Under the pieces are notes generated by a model. The model saw nothing but the letters and a program-made list of their open reading frames with translations, searched no databases and was not told where the DNA came from. Of a stretch of 64,000 bases of DNA, positions 8,918 to 16,712 are shown piece after piece. How positions within the stretch are numbered: the first letter of the stretch is position 1; each line of letters starts with the position of its first letter. The DNA is from Clostridia bacterium. Its GTDB lineage: Bacteria; Bacillota; Clostridia; Christensenellales; CAG-138. Location of the stretch: the NCBI GenBank assembly GCA_016292635.1, contig JAEDIC010000004.1, positions 43,015-107,014 on the forward strand, read 5' to 3'. A program made the translations under genes and the position numbers.

Positions 8918-9631
8918 TTAATTCGCCTGCTTTATGTTGTCTATAAGGGTACCCACGCTCTCGCCCCGCACGGCCTTTACTGCGTTTTCCGGGTCTGCCA
9001 TGGCGAAGGCCAGTATGGGTATGTTTTGCTCCTTGCAGAGGGTGATGGCGGTAAGGTCGGTGGCCTTAAGCTCCTTCTCAATCACCTCGTCGTATGTGAG
9101 ATGGGAATAGCGCAGGGCGTCCGGGTTCTTCTTGGGATCGTCGGAATATATGGCGTCAACATTCTTGGCAAGGAACATTGCGTCCGCTCCAATCTCCGCC
9201 GCCTTGAGGGCCGCAGCGGTATCCGTGGAAAAGAAGGGCAGTCCGCTGCCGCCCGCGAATATGACCACCTTGCCCGCGTCAAGGGCCGCCTGTGCCCCAC
9301 GGGAGGAGTATCCGTCCGCAATGCGGGGCATATCTATGGAAGACATTACTACCGCCGGCACGCCCATTTTAAGCAGGCAATCCTGCACCGCAAGGGAATT
9401 TATCACGGTTGCCAGCATGCCCATCTGATCCGCGCGGTTGCGGTCCATATCGCCGGAGGAGCGGCCCCGCCAGATATTGCCGCCGCCGATTGTTATGCCT
9501 ATCTCCACGCCAAGCTCATGGAGCTTCGCCACCTGGGAGGCTATGGCCTCCGCCTTGTCAAAGTCTATTGCCTGATCGCCGCCCATGGCCTCGCCGGACA
9601 GCTTGAGGGATATTCTTTTGTATTTGAGCAT
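8918..9631 (-). CDS. pyrH: UMP kinase
   Basis: Phosphorylates UMP to UDP and is the hexameric, GTP-regulated bacterial type. It has 237 residues, opening with YKRISLKLSGEAM, then the GGGNIWRGR loop, and the VIFAGGSGLPFFSTDTAA and DAIYSDDPKKNPDA motifs of the amino-acid-kinase fold. A GTG three codons upstream is in frame, but the ATG at 9631 has AGAGGTG at better spacing. The tsf gene, normally next to it, is here separated by a wall-protein gene. Confidence 0.96.
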   Translation of the reverse strand: MLKYKRISLKLSGEAMGGDQAIDFDKAEAIASQVAKLHELGVEIGITIGGGNIWRGRSSGDMDRNRADQMGMLATVINSLAVQDCLLKMGVPAVVMSSIDMPRIADGYSSRGAQAALDAGKVVIFAGGSGLPFFSTDTAAALKAAEIGADAMFLAKNVDAIYSDDPKKNPDALRYSHLTYDEVIEKELKATDLTAITLCKEQNIPILAFAMADPENAVKAVRGESVGTLIDNIKQAN

Positions 9632-9693
9632 ATAAAGCACCTCTATATTGAAATAATGGGAAAGGACTATTGCCGGTTACTATTATATAACAA

Positions 9694-9719
9694 AAAGCCC
9701 CCGGTAAAAAGGGGGCTTT
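9694..9719 (-). terminator. Intrinsic terminator after the wall-protein gene
   Basis: Nine-base G/C-rich stem (AAAGCCCCC paired with GGGGGCTTT) with a short loop and a following T run on the minus strand, 20 bases after the stop of the gene at 9740-10222. It separates that gene from pyrH. Confidence 0.8.
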
Positions 9720-9739
9720 GCGTGAAAGGGGATATTATA

Positions 9740-10222
9740 TTACTTCCTGCGCACAGCGCCTGCGGCGGCGACTATCGCCATTACCACGAAAGCAGCCAGG
9801 GACGCGTCGCCGGTCTTGGGGATGTTCGTGGAAGAGCAGTATGCATCGGCGTCAGGAGTAAAGTTGGTGGTAACAGAAGTGCTGTTCCAGCGAACGGTTA
9901 CCCACTTTGCGTCGGGCTTTATGCAGCTTACGGTAAAGTTTCTGCCGTCGCCGGTGAAGGAAACGGGCACGTTGTCAATTTCAACGCCGGTAGGAACAGC
10001 AGAATTGCTGGTGCTGAAGCTGTTGCCGCCGGTGTATTTGAGGTCGATACCGCCGCCGTTGCCAGTAGGCACAGGTGATGCAGATGGATCTGCAGATGGA
10101 GTGACCTCTGCATCAGGATTAGGAGAAGTGTTTCCATCCACCGCCATTGCCATCCCCGGTATCATAGACAGCACGAGGCACAGGGTCAGCGCCAGTGCCA
10201 TAAACTTTATGGAAATTCTCAT
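9740..10222 (-). CDS. Small secreted protein with IPKTG sorting signal
   Basis: 160 residues. A signal peptide (1-27, ending AMA) is followed by a Pro/Ser/Asp-rich linker (30-55) and a beta-rich middle. The C-terminus is a sortase sorting signal: IPKTGD, a hydrophobic stretch and a final RRK. This predicts covalent anchoring to peptidoglycan (known for LPXTG-like signals). No sortase is adjacent in the backbone. It is inserted between tsf and pyrH, normally neighbours. The function of the exposed domain is unknown. It has its own terminator. Confidence 0.8.
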   Translation of the reverse strand: MRISIKFMALALTLCLVLSMIPGMAMAVDGNTSPNPDAEVTPSADPSASPVPTGNGGGIDLKYTGGNSFSTSNSAVPTGVEIDNVPVSFTGDGRNFTVSCIKPDAKWVTVRWNSTSVTTNFTPDADAYCSSTNIPKTGDASLAAFVVMAIVAAAGAVRRK

Positions 10223-10468
10223 AAAAAATAAGCCTCCTTAAAATATTTCGTATTTGAATGCCACTTTTTTAGTAAGCATAACATTTTTGCAATATTTTTG
10301 CAATACTTTTATAGTGCATATTTTGTTCAAAATATGCCGCTAATTTCCTGCACTATATATACATACAGCATTCATTGCATAATATTATATAGAAAGAAAA
10401 GAACCGAGCCTTCCCCGGACAAAACAAAGAATCCCCCGGAGCGATCGGGCGGTGGTCGTAAGACAGTT

Positions 10469-10505
10469 AAACCGACCTATGGTTACGATCATAGGTCGGT
10501 TTTTA
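10469..10505 (+). terminator. Plus-strand terminator-like hairpin
   Basis: A ten-base stem, ACCGACCTAT with ATAGGTCGGT, and a ten-base loop followed by TTTTTA. No upstream plus-strand gene is seen, so it may be part of a small RNA or a remnant. Confidence 0.5.
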
Positions 10506-10507
10506 TG

Positions 10508-10690
10508 TTATGCACTGGCGCGGCAGCGCCCAGGGCTCCCTTGTGTAAAGGGAGCTGTCAGCGAAGCTGACTGAGGGATTGTCACTATTAGAACAACCCC
10601 TCCGCCCAGTGTATGCACTGGGCACCTCCCCTTACACAGGGGAGGCTTTCCGCTGCAGCGGGCCTGGGCATAGCTAAAGCTTTTTGGAAT
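10508..10690. repeat. Palindromic interspersed-repeat-like block
   Basis: The block begins with GGGCTCCCTTGTGTAAAGGG and AGCTGTCAGCGAAGCTGAC, and ends with a roughly complementary CTCCCCTTACACAGGGGAG. The arms face each other around a short centre. Blocks of this look are dispersed in many gut Clostridia genomes (from general knowledge; not checked). No transposase is inside, so a MITE or REP-like element is the best reading. Confidence 0.55.
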
Positions 10691-10720
10691 CACCAGCACT
10701 GCTGGTGGTTTTCTCTTTAC

Positions 10721-10753
10721 AAAAAATCCCCCGGAGCGGATTCCGGGGGATTA
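10721..10753 (-). terminator. Terminator of the rpsB-tsf operon
   Basis: An eleven-base perfect stem (AATCCCCCGGA with TCCGGGGGATT) followed by a T-rich run on the minus strand, 23 bases past the tsf stop. Confidence 0.85.
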
Positions 10754-10775
10754 ATTGCTTTATGGGGTTTAGCTG

Positions 10776-11654
10776 TTATTTGTTCATCTGGCCCATAACT
10801 TCTTCAGCGAAGTTGTCCTGACGCTTCTCGAGGCCTTCGCCCATCTCGAAGCGAACAAAGCCCTTGATCTCCACATCGCCCAGCATCTGAGCAACGCTCT
10901 CATCGGGGTTCTTAACGAAGGGCTGCTCAAGGAGGCAAACTTCCTTAAAGTATTTGGCGATACGGCCTTCAACCATCTTCTCGATGATGTTGATGGGCTT
11001 GGGCTTGGGCTCGTTGAGGGCCTGAGCCTTGAGTATCTCGCGCTCTTTCTCTATATCGGACTGGTCAACGTCCTCGCGGCAGAGGGCGGTGGGCTTCGCG
11101 GCGGCGATGTGCATGGCTACATCGTGGATAACGGCCTTGGCCTTATCGCAGTCACAGCCGGCCTCAACCAGAACGCCAATCTTGCCGCCCAGATGGATGT
11201 ATGTATCCACGAGAGCGCCTTCCTTGCGGGCAAAGCGGCGGATGGTGATCTTCTCGCCGATCTTGGCTACGGCACGGGTTACCAGCTCGGCAACGGTGCC
11301 ATCGCCGCAATCCATAGCCATAAGGGCGTCAACGTCGGCGGGGTTCTTTTCGGCAACCAGCTTGGCAATCCGGGATACCAGAGACTTGAAGTCATCGGTC
11401 TTGGCAACGAAGTCGGTCTCGCAGTTCATTTCTACGATGGAAGCTACCTTTGCATCCTCGGAGATGTAGCTGGCTACGATACCCTCGGCGGCAATGCGGG
11501 AAGCCTTCTTGGCAGAAGCGGCAAGGCTCTTTTCGCGGAGGTAATCCATGGCCTTATCCATGTCGCCGTTGCACTCGGTGAGGGCTTTCTTGCAGTCCAT
11601 CATGCCGGCGCCGCTCATTTCACGAAGGTTCATTACGTCTTTAGCGGTAAACAT
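10776..11654 (-). CDS. tsf: Elongation factor Ts
   Basis: Nucleotide exchange factor for EF-Tu. It has 292 residues with the N-terminal UBA-like domain (VMNLREMSGAGMMDCKKAL), the core ETDFVAKTDDFK motif near residue 80 and a C-terminal extension. A GGAGG lies before the ATG. It follows rpsB by 36 bases on the same strand, the universal pair, and ends in a strong terminator. Confidence 0.97.
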   Translation of the reverse strand: MFTAKDVMNLREMSGAGMMDCKKALTECNGDMDKAMDYLREKSLAASAKKASRIAAEGIVASYISEDAKVASIVEMNCETDFVAKTDDFKSLVSRIAKLVAEKNPADVDALMAMDCGDGTVAELVTRAVAKIGEKITIRRFARKEGALVDTYIHLGGKIGVLVEAGCDCDKAKAVIHDVAMHIAAAKPTALCREDVDQSDIEKEREILKAQALNEPKPKPINIIEKMVEGRIAKYFKEVCLLEQPFVKNPDESVAQMLGDVEIKGFVRFEMGEGLEKRQDNFAEEVMGQMNK

Positions 11655-11690
11655 ATCTATCTGACCTCCTGTAAATGTGTATTGTACTGA

Positions 11691-12422
11691 TTAAAACTCG
11701 TCGCCGGAAACTGCCTCTTCGGCAACATCCTGCATCTGCTCGCCCTGACGGCCTTCCAGAACGGCGTCAGCCATCTTGGAGGCGATCAGCTTGACCGCGC
11801 GGATAGCGTCATCGTTGCCGGGGATGGCGTAGTCTACTTCATCGGGGTCGCAGTTGGTGTCAACGATGGCAACAACGGGAATACCCAGGGAGCGGGCTTC
11901 CAGAACGGCAATGTGCTCCTTGCGGGGGTCTACTACGAACATGGCGCCGGGGAGCTTCTTCATTTCCTTGATGCCGGAGAGGTTCTTCTCAAGCTTTTCC
12001 TGCTCGGCCTTGAGCTTGATAACTTCCTTCTTGGGCAGCAAAGCGAAGTCGCCATCGGCTTCCATCTTTTCGATCTTGCGCAGCTTGGCGATACGGGTCT
12101 GGATGGTCTTGAAGTTGGTAAGCATACCGCCCAGCCAGCGCTGGTTTACAAAGTACATCTCGCAGCGCTTAGCTTCCTGCTCAATGGACTCCTGGGCCTG
12201 CTTCTTGGTGCCTACGAAGAGAACGCTGTCGCCATTCTCGGCAACGCTGCGGATGAAGTTGTAGGCCTCTTCTGCCTTCTTAACGGTCTTCTGCAGGTCG
12301 ATGATGTAGATGCCGTTGCGCTCGGTGAAGATGTATTCCTTCATCTTGGGGTTCCAGCGGCGGGTCTGATGACCAAAGTGTACGCCTGCTTCGAGAAGCT
12401 GCTTCATGGAAATAACTGACAT
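11691..12422 (-). CDS. rpsB: 30S ribosomal protein S2
   Basis: Ribosomal protein of 243 residues. It contains the S2 signatures AGVHFGHQTRRWNPKMKEYI, NQRWLGGMLTNF and VDTNCDPDEVDYAIPGNDDA. A GGAGG stands ahead of the ATG. The leader of about 125 bases and the promoter are described separately. The gene starts the rpsB-tsf unit. Confidence 0.97.
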   Translation of the reverse strand: MSVISMKQLLEAGVHFGHQTRRWNPKMKEYIFTERNGIYIIDLQKTVKKAEEAYNFIRSVAENGDSVLFVGTKKQAQESIEQEAKRCEMYFVNQRWLGGMLTNFKTIQTRIAKLRKIEKMEADGDFALLPKKEVIKLKAEQEKLEKNLSGIKEMKKLPGAMFVVDPRKEHIAVLEARSLGIPVVAIVDTNCDPDEVDYAIPGNDDAIRAVKLIASKMADAVLEGRQGEQMQDVAEEAVSGDEF

Positions 12423-12549
12423 TTTAAAATCCTCCTTGTTATTATTCCTCCCCGGGGCTCATCCCATGCGGGCCACCCATGTCAAAGGCACAATCCGCCG
12501 GTCCTCCCGGGTGTGTGATATATGCGTTTCCACAGCGCATACCCATACG
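12423..12549 (-). promoter_or_regulatory. G/C-rich rpsB leader, candidate r-protein control
   Basis: Untranslated leader between the predicted start of transcription and rpsB. It is GC-rich with local stems (for example CGCATGG facing a later complementary arm, and CCCCGGGG near the ribosome site). S2 autoregulates rpsB-tsf in other bacteria; that this leader does so is inference only. Confidence 0.3.
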
Positions 12550-12555
12550 CATGGA

Positions 12556-12585
12556 ATTATAACACAACACCAAATGGGTATGCAA
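12556..12585 (-). promoter_or_regulatory. Promoter of rpsB-tsf
   Basis: Minus-strand -35 TTGCAT and -10 TATAAT separated by 18 bases, about 130 bases upstream of rpsB and directly after the terminator of the preceding operon. Confidence 0.65.
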
Positions 12586-12589
12586 GCAA

Positions 12590-12624
12590 AAAAATACAGA
12601 GAACGGGCCTTTTGTCCGTTCTCT
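12590..12624 (-). terminator. Terminator of the ireB-ruvX operon
   Basis: A nine-base stem AGAGAACGG with CCGTTCTCT and a T-rich run on the minus strand, 20 bases after the zinc-ribbon gene. Confidence 0.8.
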
Positions 12625-12643
12625 TCATTATATATCATCGTGT

Positions 12644-12913
12644 TCAAGGTTCCTCGTCATATTCCATCAGTTTTCCGCACTTGCGGCAGTAGCCCGCATT
12701 GGGCTTGTCGGCAAAGGAGCCCCGAAAGTGTGTTCCGCAATGAGGGCACCTGTTGGTTTTATCCCAGATGTATGCGGCAATAAATATGAGAATCAGCGCG
12801 CATATCATAAAAGCAGTATTCATAACCATAATGCTTATGAGATTTATAATTATGGCAATCGTAAGGAAAACGCCGCTTTGCTTTGCCTGCTTTCGGCTGA
12901 TTTTGGGCTCCAC
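12644..12913 (-). CDS. Membrane protein with C-terminal zinc ribbon
   Basis: 89 residues. Two adjacent hydrophobic segments (about 14-35 and 35-50) are followed by a cytosolic zinc ribbon with CPHC near residue 57 and CRKC near 76. The gene is last in the ireB-ruvX-DUF1292 operon, one base after DUF1292. The function is unknown; the ribbon may bind zinc or nucleic acid (inference). Confidence 0.7.
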   Translation of the reverse strand: MEPKISRKQAKQSGVFLTIAIIINLISIMVMNTAFMICALILIFIAAYIWDKTNRCPHCGTHFRGSFADKPNAGYCRKCGKLMEYDEEP

Positions 12914-12914
12914 C

Positions 12915-13205
12915 CTATTCCTCCTCTTCCTCCTCTATCTCTTCCATAAGCTCCAGAAATGCATCGAATACTTCATTGAGCAGCACTTCGCTTTCAATGC
13001 TCTTGTAGGTGTCCTCGCCGTTTTCGCTGACTATCTGCAGCATGATGACCTCTGCCTCGTCCTCTTCCATTGCGCTGTCTTCATCCATAATTGGAGACAG
13101 GGCCACATAGCGGCAACCTTCGTATAGGAAAGTCAGTATATGTTCAAAGCGGATCTCCTTGCCGTCCTCGTCCAGCAGGGCAACTTCGCGGATGATCTCT
13201 TCCAT
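12915..13205 (-). CDS. DUF1292 domain protein
   Basis: 96 residues, acidic, ending in a run of glutamates. It matches the YrzB/DUF1292 family that follows ruvX in most Bacillota. Seen: an N-terminal LLDEDGKEIRFEHILTF strand pattern and a YVALSPI core. No enzymatic residues are visible. The operon context and family pattern make the assignment firm, but the role is unknown. Confidence 0.85.
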   Translation of the reverse strand: MEEIIREVALLDEDGKEIRFEHILTFLYEGCRYVALSPIMDEDSAMEEDEAEVIMLQIVSENGEDTYKSIESEVLLNEVFDAFLELMEEIEEEEEE

Positions 13206-13239
13206 TTTTTATGTATCTCCTTACAAATAATAATATGCT

Positions 13240-13662
13240 TTACAGTTTGGGATTGGTGGCAAGATAGCCCTGAAGTATTACAACTGCGGCAACCTTATCC
13301 ACAACCTTTCTGCGCTTGCGCCAGTCCAGCTCTGCCTCGCAGAGCACCCGCTCCGCCTCAACGGTGGTAAGGCGCTCGTCGTAAAAGGCGTGCTCTCCAT
13401 CCCATTTGGCGCACATGGCGGCGGCAAAGTCCTTTACCTTTTCGCTGGCAAAACCATAGCTGCCGTCCATATTGCGGGGCATACCGAAAAGCAGCCGCAC
13501 GGGCCTGTATTGGTTTGCAAGAGCGATAAGGTAATCCGTATCCTTGTCCAGGTCGCCGGTGCGGTTGTATGTTTCAAGACCCTGGGCGGTTATGCCCAAT
13601 GGATCGCTCACCGCTACGCCTATGCGCTTATCCCCTATATCCAGGGCCAACACTCTCATCAT
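13240..13662 (-). CDS. ruvX: Holliday junction resolvase-like RuvX (YqgF)
   Basis: RNase H-fold protein linked to rRNA processing and to resolvase activity. It has about 140 residues. The N-terminal strand VLALDIGDKRIGVAVSDPLG carries the catalytic aspartate, and DERLTTVEAER carries the second conserved acidic residue. Two adjacent ATG codons are possible starts; the first has AAAGGA upstream. It lies between ireB and DUF1292, as in B. subtilis yrzL-yrrK-yrzB. Confidence 0.93.
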   Translation of the reverse strand: MMRVLALDIGDKRIGVAVSDPLGITAQGLETYNRTGDLDKDTDYLIALANQYRPVRLLFGMPRNMDGSYGFASEKVKDFAAAMCAKWDGEHAFYDERLTTVEAERVLCEAELDWRKRRKVVDKVAAVVILQGYLATNPKL

Positions 13663-13725
13663 GGCAGCTATTCCTTTCAAAAAGGCCGCAGTAATATGCG
13701 GCCCGGTAATATACGTGTAAAAATA

Positions 13726-13995
13726 CTATTCTCCATCGGGGCCATGGTATTGGATATAGAACTTCACAAGCTCCTCAAGCAGCTCGTCCCTCTCCAGCAT
13801 ACGGATAAGATAACGGGCGTTGTTATAGCTGGTGATATAGGTGGGGTCGCCGGAAATAAGGTAGCCCACTATCTGGTTTACCGGGTCATAGCCTTTTTCC
13901 GACATGGCCTTATAGACCTGGACCAATACATCCCCGGCCTTTGTGCGCTCGTTTTGGATTTTGAAGTGCACAGTTTGGTTGGTTTGATCGCTCAT
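13726..13995 (-). CDS. ireB: IreB family regulatory phosphoprotein
   Basis: 89 residues, DUF965 family. In enterococci IreB is phosphorylated on N-terminal threonines by the PASTA kinase IreK and affects cephalosporin tolerance (family knowledge). Here two threonines lie in MSDQTNQTVHF. The conserved core follows: EKGYDPVNQIVGYLISGDP, TYITSYNNAR and a C-terminal helix. It opens the ireB-ruvX operon. Confidence 0.93.
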   Translation of the reverse strand: MSDQTNQTVHFKIQNERTKAGDVLVQVYKAMSEKGYDPVNQIVGYLISGDPTYITSYNNARYLIRMLERDELLEELVKFYIQYHGPDGE

Positions 13996-14141
13996 AATGC
14001 ATGAACCTCCCTTTGCTCACTCAAATTATACCCTTTTTCCCATATTCTTGTAAACACACAAAGGGCCTGCGCAAAAAATTTTACGCCGATGTTTACATAT
14101 CCGTCAAATTTCCGCCCCGAGGAACATATATACCAATAAAA

Positions 14142-14175
14142 TCAACGGCCCGCCCTATGGTAAGGGAGAGCCGTT
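14142..14175 (-). terminator. Probable terminator after the 52-residue protein gene
   Basis: A two-part stem, AACGGC with GCCGTT enclosing CCCT with AGGG, followed by GATTTTATT on the minus strand. Confidence 0.5.
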
Positions 14176-14193
14176 TAAGGCTTTTGCGCGGCG

Positions 14194-14352
14194 TCATTCA
14201 AACATGCCGCACATCATCCTCTTTCCGCAGCGCACTATCTTGCGAGCATCCCGGCTTACACGCCGGGGTACATCGGGATACGCCTTGGACAGCGCCGCGC
14301 CTGCCATTACCATGCCCGCCGCAACGCCTGCCACAAATGCTACAGTCCTCAT
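14194..14352 (-). CDS. Small membrane-associated protein (52 residues)
   Basis: A short gene with AAAGGAG nine bases before its ATG. The protein has a hydrophobic Gly/Ala-rich N-terminal helix (FVAGVAAGMVMAGAAL) and a basic C-terminal tail with two cysteines. The pattern resembles YtxH-like single-pass proteins. It lies downstream of iscU in the same direction. The function is unknown. Confidence 0.6.
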   Translation of the reverse strand: MRTVAFVAGVAAGMVMAGAALSKAYPDVPRRVSRDARKIVRCGKRMMCGMFE

Positions 14353-14427
14353 AAAAACACACTCCTTTCGGGGGTAGTATACCCTGGAAGGAGCGTAAAT
14401 TCAGATGTAAAGTTATGTAAGGTGTTT

Positions 14428-14808
14428 TTACTTGGCTTCTTCCCTGCGCTTGTGGTAATCCTCCAGGGCGGCCTTTACAGCTTCTTCTGCCAGGACGGAG
14501 CAATGTATCTTTGCGGGCGGCAGACCCTCCAGCGCCTCCACCACAGCCGCATTGCTCAGCTTCATGGCTTCATCAATGCTCTTACCCTTTATCATTTCGG
14601 TGGCCATGGAGCTGGTGGCGATGGCGGCACCGCAGCCAAATGTCTTGAAGCCCACATCCTCGATTATGCCGTCGTCATTTATCTTTAGGGAAATCTGCAT
14701 TATATCGCCGCACTTTGCATTACCCACGGTACCTACGGCGTTTGCGCCTTCCACCTCGCCCATATTGCGGGGATTGCTGAAATGATCCAATACTTTTTCG
14801 GTATACAT
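14428..14808 (-). CDS. iscU: Fe-S cluster scaffold IscU/NifU
   Basis: Scaffold on which the [2Fe-2S] cluster is built with sulfur from IscS. It has 126 residues. The three cluster cysteines are in NAKCGDIM, TFGCGAAIA and KIHCSVLAEEA. It is the third gene of iscR-iscS-iscU, 32 bases after iscS. The C-terminus is basic and helical, as in the clostridial NifU-like group. Confidence 0.95.
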   Translation of the reverse strand: MYTEKVLDHFSNPRNMGEVEGANAVGTVGNAKCGDIMQISLKINDDGIIEDVGFKTFGCGAAIATSSMATEMIKGKSIDEAMKLSNAAVVEALEGLPPAKIHCSVLAEEAVKAALEDYHKRREEAK

Positions 14809-14840
14809 ATTATTCTCTCTCCTTGTGGATTTTATGGGAA

Positions 14841-16001
14841 TTAGCCCTTGTACAGCGGGGACATCTCGCGAAGTCTCTCTGCGGTTTTCTTAAGCACGGC
14901 TATTACATAATCGATATCCTCCTCGGTGGTCTCGTCGCCAAGGGTAAGACGAACGGAGCCATGGGCAGTCTCATGATCAAGGCCCAGGGCCAGCAGCACA
15001 TGGGAAGGATCAAGGGAGCCGGAAGTGCAGGCGGAGCCGGAAGAGGCCGCTATGCCGTTCATATCAAGCATCAGCAGTATGGATTCACCTTCAATATAGC
15101 GGATGCTGTAATTTACATTATTTGGAAGGCGCTGGGTGCGGTGTCCGTTGAGCTTTACATAGGGGATCTCCCGCTCTATGCCTTCCATTAGCCTGTTGCG
15201 AAGGGCGGTCATGCGCTCCGCATTCTCCGCCATATGGACGCAGGAAAGCTCCGCGGCGGCCCCAAGGCCAACTATGCCGGCAGTGTTCTCGGTACCGGCC
15301 CTGCGTCCCTTTTCCTGACCTCCGCCCATTATGAATGAGGGAAGCCTTATGCCCCGGCGCACATACAGGGCGCCAACGCCCTTGGGCCCGTGGAACTTAT
15401 GGGCGGACAGGGACAGCATATCGATATTCATAGCCTTAACGTCAATGGGTACATGACCCACAGCCTGCACGGCGTCGGTATGGAACAGCACACCCTTTTC
15501 CTTGCACACGGCGCCTATTTCGGCTATAGGCATTATGGTGCCAACCTCATTGTTTGCGAACATTATGGATACCAGAATGGTATTCTCTTTTATGGCCGCC
15601 GCAACCTGCTCAGGGCTTACCCTGCCAAATTCGTCCACAGGAAGGTAGGTTACCTCGCAGCCGTGCTTTTCAAGGTATTCAGCGGTATGCAGTATTGCGT
15701 GATGCTCAATGTTTGTGGTGATTATATGATTGCCCTTGGCCTTGTATTTTTCCGCGACGCCAAGGAGAACGGTATTGTCGCTTTCTGTGCCGCAGCCGGT
15801 GAATATGATCTCATCCAGCTCCGCATTAAGGGCAGCCGCCACCTGCTGACGGGCTTTGTCCAGCCCTGTCTTGGCTTCCCGACCAAATGCATGAACGCTG
15901 GAAGGGTTGCCGTATGTGGCGGTAAGGTAGGGCATCATCTGCTCCAATACCTCAGGAGCAAGGGATGTGGTTGCCGCGTTGTCCATGTATACTTTTCTCA
16001 T
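14841..16001 (-). CDS. iscS: Cysteine desulfurase IscS/NifS
   Basis: PLP enzyme that releases sulfur from cysteine for Fe-S clusters and thiolation. It has 386 residues. The PLP lysine is in LSLSAHKFHGPKGVGALYV, the catalytic-loop cysteine in SSGSACTSGSL, and the N-terminus begins with MDNAATTSLAPEVLEQM. The start overlaps the iscR stop by four bases. The partner iscU lies directly downstream. Confidence 0.96.
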   Translation of the reverse strand: MRKVYMDNAATTSLAPEVLEQMMPYLTATYGNPSSVHAFGREAKTGLDKARQQVAAALNAELDEIIFTGCGTESDNTVLLGVAEKYKAKGNHIITTNIEHHAILHTAEYLEKHGCEVTYLPVDEFGRVSPEQVAAAIKENTILVSIMFANNEVGTIMPIAEIGAVCKEKGVLFHTDAVQAVGHVPIDVKAMNIDMLSLSAHKFHGPKGVGALYVRRGIRLPSFIMGGGQEKGRRAGTENTAGIVGLGAAAELSCVHMAENAERMTALRNRLMEGIEREIPYVKLNGHRTQRLPNNVNYSIRYIEGESILLMLDMNGIAASSGSACTSGSLDPSHVLLALGLDHETAHGSVRLTLGDETTEEDIDYVIAVLKKTAERLREMSPLYKG

Positions 16002-16450
16002 TGATTCTCCTCCTCCGCCCTTTCAAAGCGGTTAAGCTGTGTTTTATAGTCTATCGCCATATCGGCGAGGGTGGTGTCGTTCAGCACTTCGTCTATGCGC
16101 TGCTGAAGCTTCAGCCAGAGAGGCCTGGCGCTGCAGCTGCAGGCTTTGCTGCAGGAAACGCTTACGGTGCTTACACAGTTCATTATGTCTGTGCTGCCCT
16201 CCAGGGCTCGCAGCACCTCGCCAACGTTTATCTCCTCCGGCGGGCGGGATAAGCTGTATCCTCCCTGAGCCCCCCGAACCGAGGTGACAAGGCCCGCTTT
16301 TTTAAGGGAGGCAATAAGCTGTTCAAGGTAGGATTCGCTTATGCCCTGCTGCTGGGCAAGGCTGGCGGTACTCATTTGGCCGCTGCCAAAGTTTATGGAC
16401 AGATCCACCATTGCCTTAAGACCGTACTTGGCCTTTGTGGACAGCTTCAT
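15998..16450 (-). CDS. iscR: Rrf2 family regulator, IscR-like
   Basis: 150 residues, starting MKLSTKAKYGL with GGAGG upstream; an earlier in-frame start has no ribosome site. It has an N-terminal winged helix (to about residue 70) and a cysteine cluster in VSCSKACSCSARPLW that fits [2Fe-2S] ligation. It probably represses its own iscR-iscS-iscU operon when Fe-S is sufficient (known for IscR, inferred here). Confidence 0.9.
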   Translation of the reverse strand: MKLSTKAKYGLKAMVDLSINFGSGQMSTASLAQQQGISESYLEQLIASLKKAGLVTSVRGAQGGYSLSRPPEEINVGEVLRALEGSTDIMNCVSTVSVSCSKACSCSARPLWLKLQQRIDEVLNDTTLADMAIDYKTQLNRFERAEEENQ

Positions 16451-16506
16451 GTATACCTCCAATTCCCACTTATTCACTATGATTTACTATGCCTAATGTA
16501 TCACAC

Positions 16507-16536
16507 ATTATACCCCATGTCAATAATCCCTATCAA
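16507..16536 (-). promoter_or_regulatory. Promoter of iscR-iscS-iscU
   Basis: Minus-strand -35 TTGATA and a perfect -10 TATAAT with an 18-base spacer, about 57 bases upstream of iscR. An IscR-type operator could overlap it but no clear motif was fixed. Confidence 0.6.
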
Positions 16537-16712
16537 CTTGGTGGGAATTGTTTTTGTCAACAGCGAATATCAGGCGGTAAATGAACAAAAATATTGCCAA
16601 AATACGGCAATTTTCTCATTATACTTGTTAGAATTTGTTTATTGTGCTAAAATGTACGATATGTCTTTACACATAAAATAAACAATACATATGCGAAAGG
16701 ATATTAGATATT

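Larger units (their letters stand above)
10223..10775. other. Gene-free stretch between wall-protein gene and tsf
   Basis: About 550 bases without a convincing gene. It holds an AT-rich likely promoter region for the 10222 gene (to about 10,390), a plus-strand terminator-like hairpin at 10,469-10,505, a palindromic interspersed-repeat-like block at 10,508-10,690 and the tsf terminator at 10,721-10,753. Short ORFs here lack ribosome sites and follow the repeat. Confidence 0.6.
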
